Shown here piece after piece: positions 18,208-25,906 of a stretch of 64,000 nucleotides of DNA (positions are counted from its first letter, which is position 1; each line of letters starts with the position of its first letter). Origin of the DNA: Paenirhizobium cremeum (lineage in GTDB: Bacteria; Pseudomonadota; Alphaproteobacteria; Rhizobiales; Rhizobiaceae); NCBI RefSeq assembly GCF_022884085.1, contig NZ_JAGGCS010000004.1:176599-240598 (forward strand), read 5' to 3'. Under the pieces are notes generated by a model. It was not told where the DNA came from. It saw only the letters and a list, made by a program, of their open reading frames with translations, and ran no database searches. The position numbers were made by a program, and so were the translations under genes.

Positions 18208-18270
18208 GAACGAATCGGCGACGAATCGACGACTCCAGCGGATTCAGCATTTGTTCACGGCTACATATCG
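18208..18270 (+). repeat. Two-box element, copy 1
   Basis: A 21-base block beginning GAACGAATCG is identical to the block at 19354. After 22 mostly different bases comes TTGTTCAC, followed by GCTA and ATAT, again as in copy 2. The spacing between the blocks is the same in both copies. Function unknown; it could be a promoter or a protein-binding site. Confidence 0.65.
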
Positions 18271-18362
18271 TCGGACTCTTGCCGGACTCCTACGAAATGC
18301 TGAATCAAATCATGAAGTTCCTGCTTTAAGGCAATCAGTTTGCTGGCAAAGCGGAGAATCGG

Positions 18363-18387
18363 GGAACTTCCGTCTGTCAATAGCGTT
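18363..18387 (+). promoter_or_regulatory. EcfG (general stress response) type promoter
   Basis: GGAAC at 18363-18367 and CGTT at 18384-18387 are separated by exactly 16 bases, an exact match to the alphaproteobacterial EcfG consensus GGAAC-N16/17-CGTT. No recognisable gene starts within the next 300 bases. Confidence 0.6.
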
Positions 18388-18697
18388 TCTGCCGGCGAGG
18401 TTGACACGAAATAAAACTTCCCCGCCACCGGCAGAATGGATCAGCAGAAGGAACGGCTATAACTTCGTTCTGCTCCACGTCATCGTCATGGCTCCCGTCT
18501 TCTGGCAGGTCTTTGGTCCCGACATCTGCTGGCAAGGAAGGACGGTCGCCTGTCCGTTGCCGGGCCATCATCCCTGGAAGCTGGCCCTTGCCGGCCAGTT
18601 TCTTTCGGCTGAAACCGTCGTCGCCTGCACGCCGAACACCCGCATATGCCGGAAATTCCCCTGGTTTGCCGCACTGTTGCAAGGGAAACGGCGCGAT

Positions 18698-18722
18698 GGA
18701 ACAAACTTGCCCACGCCGCGTT
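18698..18722 (+). promoter_or_regulatory. EcfG-type promoter of the DUF3309 gene
   Basis: GGAAC at 18698-18702 and CGTT at 18719-18722 with a 16-base spacer match the EcfG consensus exactly. It ends 48 bases upstream of the ATG at 18771, a normal promoter distance. The small gene is therefore probably part of the general stress regulon. Confidence 0.72.
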
Positions 18723-18770
18723 GAAGGCCAAGGCAGAACCGAGCTTTGCATCTGAATGGGGAGGGCCGCC

Positions 18771-18926
18771 ATGCTGAGTACTATTCTCGTCGTTATCATC
18801 ATTCTGCTCCTGATCGGCGCGCTGCCGAACTGGGGTTATAGTCGTAGTTGGGGCTATGGCCCTTCCGGTGGATTGGGCCTTGTGCTGCTCATCCTTGTCA
18901 TTCTCTTGCTCATGGGCCGGATTTGA
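18771..18926 (+). CDS. DUF3309-family small membrane protein
   Basis: A 51-residue peptide. Two hydrophobic segments (residues 4-18 and 35-49) flank a Trp/Tyr/Gly-rich hinge, WGYSRSWGYGPSGG, the hallmark of DUF3309. A good ribosome site (GGGGAGGG) precedes the ATG. Such proteins are abundant in rhizobia and often stress-induced; their function is unknown. It lies 28 bases upstream of the lipoprotein gene, so the two are probably cotranscribed from the EcfG-type promoter. Confidence 0.85.
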   Translation: MLSTILVVIIILLLIGALPNWGYSRSWGYGPSGGLGLVLLILVILLLMGRI

Positions 18927-18954
18927 GCCCACGTTCCATCGAAAGGAAAAGACG

Positions 18955-19209
18955 ATGAAAAAAACTCTTCTTGCTCTGGCATTGATCGCTCCTCTCGCAT
19001 CCTGCACGGCTACGGAAAAAGGCGCGAGCATCGGCGCGGCTACCGGCGCCGTAGTCGGCGGCGTTGCAACGAACTCTTGGGGCGGAGCGGCGGTCGGCGC
19101 AGCGGTCGGCGGTGTTGCCGGCGCCCTGATCGGGCAATCCCAGGAACGACCGGGCTATTGCATCTATCGCGACAGGTATGGTCGCCGATATGAAGCGCGC
19201 TGCCGATAA
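18955..19209 (+). CDS. Glycine-zipper lipoprotein
   Basis: An 84-residue predicted lipoprotein. The signal peptide ends in the lipobox LASC, with the cysteine at residue 17. The body is a glycine zipper (GAATGAVVGG ... GAAVGGVAGALIG, about residues 27-60) of the kind that inserts in or lines membranes. The C-terminus is Tyr/Arg-rich. The ribosome site AAAGGA precedes the ATG. It follows the DUF3309 gene closely and probably shares its stress promoter. It likely sits in the outer membrane; the precise role is unknown. Confidence 0.85.
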   Translation: MKKTLLALALIAPLASCTATEKGASIGAATGAVVGGVATNSWGGAAVGAAVGGVAGALIGQSQERPGYCIYRDRYGRRYEARCR

Positions 19210-19276
19210 ACGCACGAGGAGGATTGCGGTTCCGGAACGAACCGCAGCCGCTTGATCGGCGAAACCAGCGCTTCCG

Positions 19277-19309
19277 AAAAGCCACCGGCCCCACCGCCGG
19301 TGGCTTTTT
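19277..19309 (+). terminator. Terminator of the DUF3309-lipoprotein unit
   Basis: GCCACCGGC (19281-19289) pairs with GCCGGTGGC (19296-19304), followed by five T. A smaller hairpin, GCGGTTC/GAACCGC at 19226-19245, precedes it. Confidence 0.85.
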
Positions 19310-19353
19310 GCCGACCGTTTTCAGCACCCGCGTTAAGACTTCGACCAAAGCCG

Positions 19354-19416
19354 GAACGAATCGGCGACGAATCGCTTACGCAGCGGGTTTCCCGCTTTGT
19401 TCACCGCTATATATTG
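19354..19416 (+). repeat. Two-box element, copy 2
   Basis: Second copy of the element at 18208, 1146 bases away in the same orientation. The 21-base block is identical, the middle differs, and TTGTTCAC and the ATAT-containing end recur at the same spacing. Two GAATC sites lie 11 bases apart in both copies. Confidence 0.65.
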
Positions 19417-19445
19417 TTGAATAACAAACGGTTAACCATAGAGAA

Positions 19446-19478
19446 CGGTGGATATTAAGGGATTTCCCTTAGCCACCG
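19446..19478. other. Long hairpin downstream of copy 2
   Basis: CGGTGG pairs with CCACCG, and inside it TAAGGGA pairs with TCCCTTA around a two-base loop, giving a 13-pair interrupted stem. It lies 30 bases after the two-box element and may be part of a small RNA or a binding site. Confidence 0.5.
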
Positions 19479-19501
19479 GATCGGATCGTTAACGTATGCG
19501 C

Positions 19502-19536
19502 AAAAGGCATGAGGCCGGCACGAAGGCCGGCCTCAT
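19502..19536 (-). terminator. Terminator of the phbA-phbB region
   Basis: ATGAGGCCGGC and GCCGGCCTCAT form a perfect 11-pair stem with a six-base loop. On the minus strand GCCTTTTG follows. It lies 20 bases after the phbB stop. Confidence 0.75.
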
Positions 19537-19556
19537 ATTATGACAGGCGAATTTTC

Positions 19557-20282
19557 TCAGACGAAAAACTGTCCGCCATTGGCCGAAATCGTTGAACCGG
19601 TAATAAACCCTGCATCGTCTGACGCAAGAAACACCACGATGCGCGCGACCTCTTCCGGTTCGCCGAGGCGACCAACCGGGATTTGCGGAATGATGCGTTC
19701 GTTCAGCACCTTTTCCGGGATGGCGCGGACCATCTCCGTACCGATGTAGCCGGGGCAGATGGCATTGACGGTGATGCCCTTGGCGGCCCCTTCCTGGGCG
19801 AGTGCCTTGGTGAAACCGAGATCGCCGGCCTTGGCGGCGGAATAGTTGGCCTGCCCCATCTGCCCCTTCTGTCCGTTGATCGAGGAAATGGTAATGACGC
19901 GCCCGAAATTGCGGTCCCTCATGCCGGACCAGATGGGGTGGGTCATGTTGAAGACACCGTTGAGATTGGTGTTGATGACCTCGCTCCATTGCTCCGGCGT
20001 CATCTTGTGAAACATCGCATCCCGGGTGATACCGGCATTGTTGACGAGCACGTCGACCGGACCCAGTTCCGCCTCCACACTGGCAATCCCTTCGACGCAG
20101 GCGCTGTAGCTGGAAACGTCCCATTTGAAGATCGGGATACCCGTCTCCTGCCTGAAGGCCTGCGCCTTCTCGTCGTTGCCGGCATAATTTGCCGCCACCG
20201 AATAGCCGGCGTCCTTGAGCGCGACCGAGATCGCCGCTCCGATGCCCCGCGTTCCACCCGTCACCAATGCCACTCTGCCCAT
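19557..20282 (-). CDS. phbB: Acetoacetyl-CoA reductase
   Basis: A 241-residue short-chain dehydrogenase that reduces acetoacetyl-CoA to (R)-3-hydroxybutyryl-CoA with NADPH, the second step of PHB synthesis. The cofactor loop is GGTRGIG (residues 9-15), NNAG follows at 81-84, and the catalytic set is S133/S134, Y147, K151. It lies 144 bases downstream of phbA on the same strand, so the two are probably cotranscribed. The PHB synthase gene is not in the window. Confidence 0.95.
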   Translation of the reverse strand: MGRVALVTGGTRGIGAAISVALKDAGYSVAANYAGNDEKAQAFRQETGIPIFKWDVSSYSACVEGIASVEAELGPVDVLVNNAGITRDAMFHKMTPEQWSEVINTNLNGVFNMTHPIWSGMRDRNFGRVITISSINGQKGQMGQANYSAAKAGDLGFTKALAQEGAAKGITVNAICPGYIGTEMVRAIPEKVLNERIIPQIPVGRLGEPEEVARIVVFLASDDAGFITGSTISANGGQFFV

Positions 20283-20426
20283 GAGCTGTCACTCCCTCTC
20301 TGTAAAGCTTCGCCGGCCACCGACTTTTCTTCCGAAGCCGTTGTTAGGATAGTTTTATGACACTTGATCAGACCCGCCCGGCGGCGTTTCCCACCCCGCC
20401 GGCTCCCGCAGGTCTTCGTTCCTCCC

Positions 20427-21608
20427 TTAAAGAGCCTCGAGGCACATGGCGATGCCCATGCCGCCGCCGATGCAAAGCGTGGCAAGTCCCTTTTTCGCAC
20501 CGCGGCGCTTCATCTCGAACAGCAGCGTATTGAGAATACGCGCGCCGGAAGCGCCGACCGGATGACCGATTGCGATGGCGCCGCCATTGACGTTCACGAT
20601 GGAGGTATCCCAGCCGAGGTCCTTGTTGACCGCGCAGGCCTGCGCCGCAAAGGCCTCATTTGCCTCGACCAGATCGAGATCCGCGACGTTCCAGCCGGCT
20701 TTTTTCAGCGCCTTGCGCGAGGCCGGGATCGGTCCCGTGCCCATGACCTGCGGATCCACACCTGCGGTTGCCCAGGACGCAATGCGGGCAAGCGGCGCGA
20801 TACCGCGTCGGCCGGCCTCCTCCTCGGTCATCAGCAGTGCCGCTGCCGCACCGTCATTGATGCCGGACGCATTGGCCGCGGTGACCGTGCCTTCCTTGTC
20901 GAAGGCAGGCTTGAGCTTGGTCATGCTGTCGAGCGTCGCGCCGAAGCGGATATATTCGTCGGCATCGACCGTGATGTCGCCCTTGCGGCTGGGCACGACC
21001 ACCGGCACGATCTCGTCCTTGAAACGGCCGGCAACCTGCGCCGCCTCAGCCTTGTTCTGCGAGGAAACGGCGAAGGCATCCTGCTCGTCGCGCGAAAGCT
21101 GCCACTGGCGGGCGACGTTTTCGGCGGTGATGCCCATGTGATAGCCGTAGAAAGCGTCGGTCAGCCCGTCCTTGATCATGCTGTCGATCATCTTCAGATC
21201 ACCCATCTTGGTGCCGCCGCGAAGATGCGCAACATGGGGCGCCATGGACATTGATTCCTGGCCACCGGCAACAATGATTGCAGCATCGCCCGTCGCGATC
21301 TGTTGCATGCCCAGCGCAACGGCGCGCAGACCCGAACCGCAGAGCTGGTTCATGCCCCATGCCGTCGCTTCCTGCGGAATGCCGGCCTTCATCGCGGCCT
21401 GCCGCGCCGGATTCTGCCCCTGTCCCGCTGTGAGAATCTGACCGAGGATCACCTCGTCAACTTCCTTGGCGTCGACGCCCGCCCGCTCCAGAACGCCCTT
21501 GATCGCAACCGCGCCGAGTTCGTGAGCCGGCACATTGGCGAAGACGCCGTTGAAAGATCCAACCGGGGTGCGCGCCGCGCTGGCGATGACAATGGATGCA
21601 CTGCTCAT
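20427..21608 (-). CDS. phbA: Acetyl-CoA acetyltransferase (beta-ketothiolase)
   Basis: A 393-residue thiolase that condenses two acetyl-CoA to acetoacetyl-CoA. The acyl-enzyme cysteine is C90 (NQLCGSG), the histidine lies in [10 protein letters not shown], and the second cysteine in CIGGGMG near the C-terminus. Length and start are typical. It is the first gene of the phbAB pair, with phaR divergent 230 bases away and a palindrome between them. Confidence 0.95.
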   Translation of the reverse strand: MSSASIVIASAARTPVGSFNGVFANVPAHELGAVAIKGVLERAGVDAKEVDEVILGQILTAGQGQNPARQAAMKAGIPQEATAWGMNQLCGSGLRAVALGMQQIATGDAAIIVAGGQESMSMAPHVAHLRGGTKMGDLKMIDSMIKDGLTDAFYGYHMGITAENVARQWQLSRDEQDAFAVSSQNKAEAAQVAGRFKDEIVPVVVPSRKGDITVDADEYIRFGATLDSMTKLKPAFDKEGTVTAANASGINDGAAAALLMTEEEAGRRGIAPLARIASWATAGVDPQVMGTGPIPASRKALKKAGWNVADLDLVEANEAFAAQACAVNKDLGWDTSIVNVNGGAIAIGHPVGASGARILNTLLFEMKRRGAKKGLATLCIGGGMGIAMCLEAL

Positions 21609-21730
21609 GGGTGGTCTCCTCGCGTTTATCAGTCGTTGACGATGAAACTGGCAAAGCTTTCACCCGGTGTCAAACAGGAAGAAAGCAGACCCGTTTCATT
21701 CCTTGGTTGTACCCTCTTGAATTTCGTCAA

Positions 21731-21745
21731 ATGCGGGTCCCGCAT
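21731..21745. promoter_or_regulatory. Palindrome between phbA and phaR
   Basis: ATGCGGGTCCCGCAT is a perfect 15-base palindrome centred on one base, 93 bases from the phaR start and 122 from the phbA start. PhaR repressors in other alphaproteobacteria bind palindromic GC-containing sites near pha genes, so this is a candidate PhaR operator. Confidence 0.45.
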
Positions 21746-21838
21746 TGCACAAAGAGATTGTCACCGCGCTTCGTTTGCGTTTACATTCATGGAGGGAAGA
21801 GCAAAAATTCACAATAACGACGGGGTTAGGAGGCACGA

Positions 21839-22414
21839 ATGGCCAAGACAGAGGGCGAGATTGTCATAAAAAAATATGCCAACCGCCGGCTCTACAACAC
21901 AGGCACCAGCACTTACGTCACGCTGGAGGACCTGGCCAAGATGGTGAAGAAGGGAGAGGAATTCGTCGTACAGGATGCCAAGACCGGTGAGGACATCACC
22001 CATTCCGTCCTGACGCAGATCATTTTCGAGCAGGAGTCGAAGACAGGCAATACGCTATTGCCGATCTCCTTCCTGCGCCAGCTCATCGGCTATTACGGCG
22101 ACCAGATGCAGATGGTCGTACCGAGCTTTCTCGAACACTCGATGAAGGCCTTCACCGAACAGCAGACCCAGATGCGGGAACAGATCACCAAGGCGTTCGG
22201 CGAAACGCCGCTGACCAAGAATCTGCAGATGCCCATACAGCTCATGGAAGAGCAGGTGAAGCGCAATACCGAAATGTTCCACCAGGCGATGCAGATGTTC
22301 TCGCCCTTCCTCGGCAGCCAACCTCCGAAGGAAAGCCGCAAGGCGGAGGCCAAGGACATCGATGAACTCAAGGAACAGCTTCGCACGCTGCAGAACAAGC
22401 TCGACAGCCTCTGA
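21839..22414 (+). CDS. phaR: Polyhydroxyalkanoate synthesis repressor PhaR
   Basis: A 191-residue DNA- and PHB-binding repressor. The N-terminal PHB/PHA-accumulation regulator domain (about residues 8-70) carries the hallmark KKYANRRLYNTGTSTYVTL. A phasin-like helical region follows (about 75-150), and the C-terminus is a short coiled coil rich in E, K and L. It senses PHB granules and represses phasin and related genes. A strong ribosome site (TTAGGAGG) precedes the ATG. It is divergent from phbA. Confidence 0.95.
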   Translation: MAKTEGEIVIKKYANRRLYNTGTSTYVTLEDLAKMVKKGEEFVVQDAKTGEDITHSVLTQIIFEQESKTGNTLLPISFLRQLIGYYGDQMQMVVPSFLEHSMKAFTEQQTQMREQITKAFGETPLTKNLQMPIQLMEEQVKRNTEMFHQAMQMFSPFLGSQPPKESRKAEAKDIDELKEQLRTLQNKLDSL

Positions 22415-22445
22415 GCCAATTACAGAGAGGTACGCGACACGAAGG

Positions 22446-22471
22446 GCGGAAGCATGGCTTCCGCTTTTTTT
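22446..22471 (+). terminator. Terminator of phaR
   Basis: GCGGAAGC and GCTTCCGC form a perfect eight-pair stem with a three-base loop, followed by seven T. Strong intrinsic terminator 31 bases after the phaR stop. Confidence 0.88.
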
Positions 22472-22494
22472 GTGGGCCGAGAACAAGCCTGCAA

Positions 22495-22902
22495 TCAGAG
22501 ACCGATCGAAACGTCCCGGCCGGCCGAGCGGATGGAAACCGCAAAGCCTCCGACGACGTCGATGAAGGCGATCGTCATCAAGATGAAGAAATTCTGCGTC
22601 GCCGCGTCCCGCACCAGCAGGAACTCGACCAGAAACGCGATGAAGACCAGCATCGACAGCATATGGTTGAGAAGCGAACCGGATCCGTTCCGGGTGGCCT
22701 TCAGGATCTCGACGAACAGCACGACGAGGCCGACGAGAATGAACACGTCGCCGACCGACAGGGTCCAGATCGCGCCTGAGAGCATCAACAGCGACATCAC
22801 GTCGTGCTGCAGCGCCCCGATACCGCCGGCTCCGAAAACGCCGAGCATGGCGAGATTGTAGAGCACGAACGGCACGATCATCAGCGGGATGGCGGCAACC
22901 AT
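22495..22902 (-). CDS. Conserved four-helix membrane protein of unknown function
   Basis: A 135-residue protein with four hydrophobic segments (about residues 3-25, 37-66, 80-98, 103-123) and very little soluble sequence. I do not recognise the family beyond a general resemblance to rhizobial hypothetical membrane proteins. It is downstream of rpmF on the same strand but separated by the rpmF terminator. Confidence 0.75.
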   Translation of the reverse strand: MVAAIPLMIVPFVLYNLAMLGVFGAGGIGALQHDVMSLLMLSGAIWTLSVGDVFILVGLVVLFVEILKATRNGSGSLLNHMLSMLVFIAFLVEFLLVRDAATQNFFILMTIAFIDVVGGFAVSIRSAGRDVSIGL

Positions 22903-22973
22903 GAGAAAGTCCTTCAGCCGGCGGGAAACGAACTCCCTGTCTCATTTCGGGACGATTAATTGCCGGCTGGCCG

Positions 22974-23004
22974 GAAAAAGTAAAGGCCGGCGCAAAGGCC
23001 GGCC
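22974..23004 (-). terminator. Terminator of rpmF
   Basis: On the minus strand GGCCGGC and GCCGGCC form a seven-pair stem with a short loop, followed by TTTACTTTTT. It starts 28 bases after the rpmF stop. Confidence 0.8.
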
Positions 23005-23031
23005 CTTGAAAGATCTCTGCGTAAGCAGGAC

Positions 23032-23217
23032 TTATGCGCTTTCCTTCGGCGTCAGCACCTGACGGCCGCGATACATACCGGTCTTCAGATCGATATGGTG
23101 CGGGCGGCGCAGTTCGCCGGAGTTCTTGTCCTCGACATAAGCCGGGGCCTTAAGACCGTCAGCAGAACGGCGCATACCGCGCTTGGACGGGCTTGTTTTT
23201 CTTTTCGGTACAGCCAT
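23032..23217 (-). CDS. rpmF: 50S ribosomal protein L32
   Basis: A 61-residue ribosomal protein starting [18 protein letters not shown], the invariant L32 opening. It lacks the zinc-binding cysteines found in some lineages, as is usual in alphaproteobacteria. The start at 23217 follows GGAG; the frame upstream is not part of the protein. A strong terminator follows. Confidence 0.97.
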   Translation of the reverse strand: MAVPKRKTSPSKRGMRRSADGLKAPAYVEDKNSGELRRPHHIDLKTGMYRGRQVLTPKESA

Positions 23218-23375
23218 TTCAGTTACTCCACATGACGGGCAAAACAGATTCCGCGGCCCGGTGAGGCCGAACAGCATCTGTCTCGATCTCGGAATTTTGC
23301 GGGCTTATACATGCCCGGCAGGGCTTTGACCAGTCCCTGGCGCATTTTTTTCGCCCGGCCCTGACAGAAATGGCG

Positions 23376-24023
23376 TCATGCCTCGTCCTCGGGCACGATC
23401 CAGGTTTCCTGAAGGGCTGCGTCCCGCCAGGCGACCCATGCCGGGTGAGCCTGCATTGCCGACATGTATTCCAGCGTATCCTCGCTGGAAACCAGATCGT
23501 AGACATCAAACCGATTGACCACCGGTGCATACATGGCATCGGCCGCCGAGAACCCTCCGAACAGGAAGGGTCCGCCCGAGCGCCGGCGCATCTCCCGCCA
23601 GATGTTCTCGATCCGCTGGACGTCGGCCGTGACGCCTTCCGGCAGGTCGATCGCCCGCTTCTCCCGCCGGATGTTCATCGGGCAGGCGCCGCGCAGCGCG
23701 CGGAAGCCGGAGAGCATTTCCATCGCGATCGAGCGCGCCATCGCCCGGTCACCGACATCCTCGGGCCAGATTCCTACATCGGGAAAGAGTTCACCGGCAT
23801 ATTCGATGATCGAGAGCGACTCCCAGACCCGCAATGCGCCGTGATGCAGCACCGGCACCCGCCCTGTCGGGGAGATATCCCGGAAGCGAGGATTGCCCGC
23901 TTCGAAGTCGAACGGGATCAATTGCTCCTCGAAAGGGACACCGGCCGCCGTCAGCGCGATCCAGGGCCGGAACGACCATGAGGAATAATTCTTGTTGCCG
24001 ATATAGAGAACGAGCCCGTCCAT
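23376..24023 (-). CDS. Glutathione S-transferase family protein
   Basis: A 215-residue protein with an N-terminal thioredoxin-like domain (residues 1-80) starting LYIGNKNYSSWSFRPW and containing the cis-proline segment TGRVPVL and the ES pair that binds glutathione (WESLSI). An all-helical C-terminal domain follows. The NKNYSSWS opening marks a subgroup of bacterial GSTs of unknown substrate. The ATG at 24023 has a strong ribosome site, GGAGGAAGG. It is a single gene. Confidence 0.9.
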   Translation of the reverse strand: MDGLVLYIGNKNYSSWSFRPWIALTAAGVPFEEQLIPFDFEAGNPRFRDISPTGRVPVLHHGALRVWESLSIIEYAGELFPDVGIWPEDVGDRAMARSIAMEMLSGFRALRGACPMNIRREKRAIDLPEGVTADVQRIENIWREMRRRSGGPFLFGGFSAADAMYAPVVNRFDVYDLVSSEDTLEYMSAMQAHPAWVAWRDAALQETWIVPEDEA

Positions 24024-24099
24024 TGCCTTCCTCCTGCTGGTTACGCCGGTTTCGAGCTTAGGGTCGCCCACCGTTCAGCACCAACAAATCTTTTGAAAG

Positions 24100-24789
24100 T
24101 CAGTCATAAAGGCAAGTGATATAGTCGCCTGAACGCTTGGCGCGCCGGTCGACGACGCCGGCCAGACGCTTCATGCCGTTGCCCGGCTTGCTGGCTACCC
24201 GGGTGATCGGATTGGGCAGCGAAACGGCAAGCAGCGCCGCCTGCCGCGCATTGAGCTTTGCCGCCGGGATCTTGAAATGGTGCTGGGCCGCAGCCTCGAC
24301 GCCATAAATGCCCGGCCCCCATTCCGCGACATTAAGGTAAATTTCCATCGTCCGCTGTTTGGACCAGACGGCGTCGGCGACAATTGCCAGCGGCAACTCC
24401 ATTGCCTTGCGCAGCATCGACCGACCATTCCAGAGATAGAGGTTCTTCACCGTCTGCATCGGAATTGTACTTGCGCCGCGAGTGGCCTCTCCGGCAAGCG
24501 CGTCATCGATCACGCTTTTCATCTCGCCCCAGTCGACACCGTGATGAGAACAGAATTGCCCGTCCTCCGACATCATCACGGCGCGCACGAGGTTCGGCGA
24601 AATGTCTTCGAAATCGACCCAGCGGCGGTCATAGCCCTGAAACGTCACGAGATCGGCGAGCATGAGCGTCGAGACCGGATGGATGAAATCGAGACGGTAG
24701 AGAACGATCAGGGCATAGGGCAGCAGGAGAAGTGCGGCCACCACACCCGCGATCCGCCTTGCCGTCTGCGGTATCCGCCGCGGTGGCAC
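24100..24789 (-). CDS. mtgA: Monofunctional biosynthetic peptidoglycan transglycosylase
   Basis: A glycosyltransferase-51 enzyme that polymerises lipid II glycan strands. From the GTG at 24789 it has 229 residues: one N-terminal membrane anchor (about residues 13-33), then the GT51 domain with catalytic E75 in [14 protein letters not shown], the GASTIPMQ motif, and [11 protein letters not shown] chose this GTG because GGAGG lies eight bases upstream; a TTG at 24837 would add 16 acidic residues and cannot be excluded. It is divergent from ispA. Confidence 0.93.
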   Translation of the reverse strand: MPPRRIPQTARRIAGVVAALLLLPYALIVLYRLDFIHPVSTLMLADLVTFQGYDRRWVDFEDISPNLVRAVMMSEDGQFCSHHGVDWGEMKSVIDDALAGEATRGASTIPMQTVKNLYLWNGRSMLRKAMELPLAIVADAVWSKQRTMEIYLNVAEWGPGIYGVEAAAQHHFKIPAAKLNARQAALLAVSLPNPITRVASKPGNGMKRLAGVVDRRAKRSGDYITCLYD

Positions 24790-24975
24790 CGGTTCCTCCT
24801 CCGGGCCTGCATACCCGATATCGCTGTCCTCAGCCAATGAAACCCTGTCCGATGTTAGACTTTCCGTTTCTCTTAGCCGCCCTTGGCGGCCAATGCCAGA
24901 CCGCTTTCGCCTATGGCTCGCCAAGCCCCCAGATTCCCGTTGCCTGCGCTTGAAGAGCATGCCAAATAGCCGCCC

Positions 24976-25905
24976 ATGAGCGCGATGACAAAGAGCCCGA
25001 CGACACCTTCCTTCGAAAGCCGCCTGCTGACAACCGCTTCGAGGGTCGAGGCGCTTCTGGACAAACTCCTCTCGTCCGGCTGTCTGCATGACGAACTCGT
25101 CCGGCCGCAACGGCTGCTTAATGCCATGCGCCACGGGACGCTCAACGGCGGAAAGCGCATCCGCCCCTTCCTCGTGGTCGAAAGCACCGCCCTCTTCGGC
25201 GGCGACGCCGGGGCGGCATTGCGCATTGGCTGCGCGCTTGAATGTCTTCACAGCTATTCGCTGGTGCATGACGACCTGCCGGCGATGGACGACGACGACC
25301 TGCGCCGTGGCAAGCCGACGGTTCATGTCGCTTATGACGAGGCGACCGCCATTCTCGCCGGCGACAGCCTTTTGACCTACGCCTTCGACGTGATTGCGGC
25401 ACCGGAAACCGCGCTTTCCGATCGCGCCCGGATCGAACTGGTACTGGCGCTTGCCCGCGCCGCCGGCATCGGCGGCATGGCCGGCGGTCAGGCCCTCGAC
25501 CTTGCGGCCGAGAAGCAGGCGCCGGACGAGGCCGGCATCGTGCTTCTGCAGTCGATGAAAACCGGCGCCCTCCTGCGCTTTGCCTGCGAGGCCGGCGCCA
25601 TCATCGCCGAGGCGCCGGCTGAAGATCGTGCCCGCCTCAGGTGTTTCGGCGAGGTGATCGGCCGTGCGTTCCAGCTTGCCGACGACCTGCTCGACCTCAC
25701 CTCCAACGCCGCCACGCTCGGCAAGGCCGCCGGTAAGGACGCCGCTCGCGGCAAGGGAACGCTGGTGGCGCTCAAAGGGCAGGAATGGGCGGAGGCCGAA
25801 CTCGACCGGCTGGTGGCGGAGGCGGAAAGCCTGATCGGCGCCTATGGCGAGAAGGCAACAACCCTCATTGAAGCCGCCCGTTTCGTCGCCAACCGAAAGC
25901 ACTGA
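24976..25905 (+). CDS. ispA: Polyprenyl synthetase, probable farnesyl diphosphate synthase
   Basis: A 309-residue trans-prenyltransferase that condenses IPP with DMAPP and GPP. The first aspartate-rich motif is [10 protein letters not shown] (about residues 98-107) and the second is DDLLD near residue 237. The two residues between the aspartates of the first motif and the length fit short-chain (FPP) synthases. The stop is one base before the aminotransferase ATG, so they form an operon. The start is uncertain between 24976 and 24985. Confidence 0.88.
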   Translation: MSAMTKSPTTPSFESRLLTTASRVEALLDKLLSSGCLHDELVRPQRLLNAMRHGTLNGGKRIRPFLVVESTALFGGDAGAALRIGCALECLHSYSLVHDDLPAMDDDDLRRGKPTVHVAYDEATAILAGDSLLTYAFDVIAAPETALSDRARIELVLALARAAGIGGMAGGQALDLAAEKQAPDEAGIVLLQSMKTGALLRFACEAGAIIAEAPAEDRARLRCFGEVIGRAFQLADDLLDLTSNAATLGKAAGKDAARGKGTLVALKGQEWAEAELDRLVAEAESLIGAYGEKATTLIEAARFVANRKH

Positions 25906-25906
25906 C

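Larger units (their letters stand above)
18034..18770. other. 737-base gene-poor region with promoter motifs
   Basis: No gene can be supported. It contains nine GANTC sites within 18190-18360, one copy of a two-box element (18208-18270), and two exact EcfG-type promoters (18363 and 18698). Open frames cross it on both strands, but none resembles a known protein. A stress-induced RNA or small protein between 18388 and 18697 is possible. Confidence 0.6.
19210..19556. other. Intergenic region between the lipoprotein gene and phbB
   Basis: No protein gene. It contains a terminator for the lipoprotein gene (19281-19309), copy 2 of the two-box element (19354-19416), a long hairpin (19446-19478), two GTTAAC sites (19431 and 19488) and the phbB terminator (19502-19536). 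A small RNA is possible here. Confidence 0.6.

Noticed and set aside
17915-18724. Open frames across the gene-poor region before the DUF3309 gene
   Set aside because: The frames overlap the helicase gene in antisense or lack a start with a ribosome site and any recognisable motif. A small unannotated protein cannot be ruled out, but I cannot support one.
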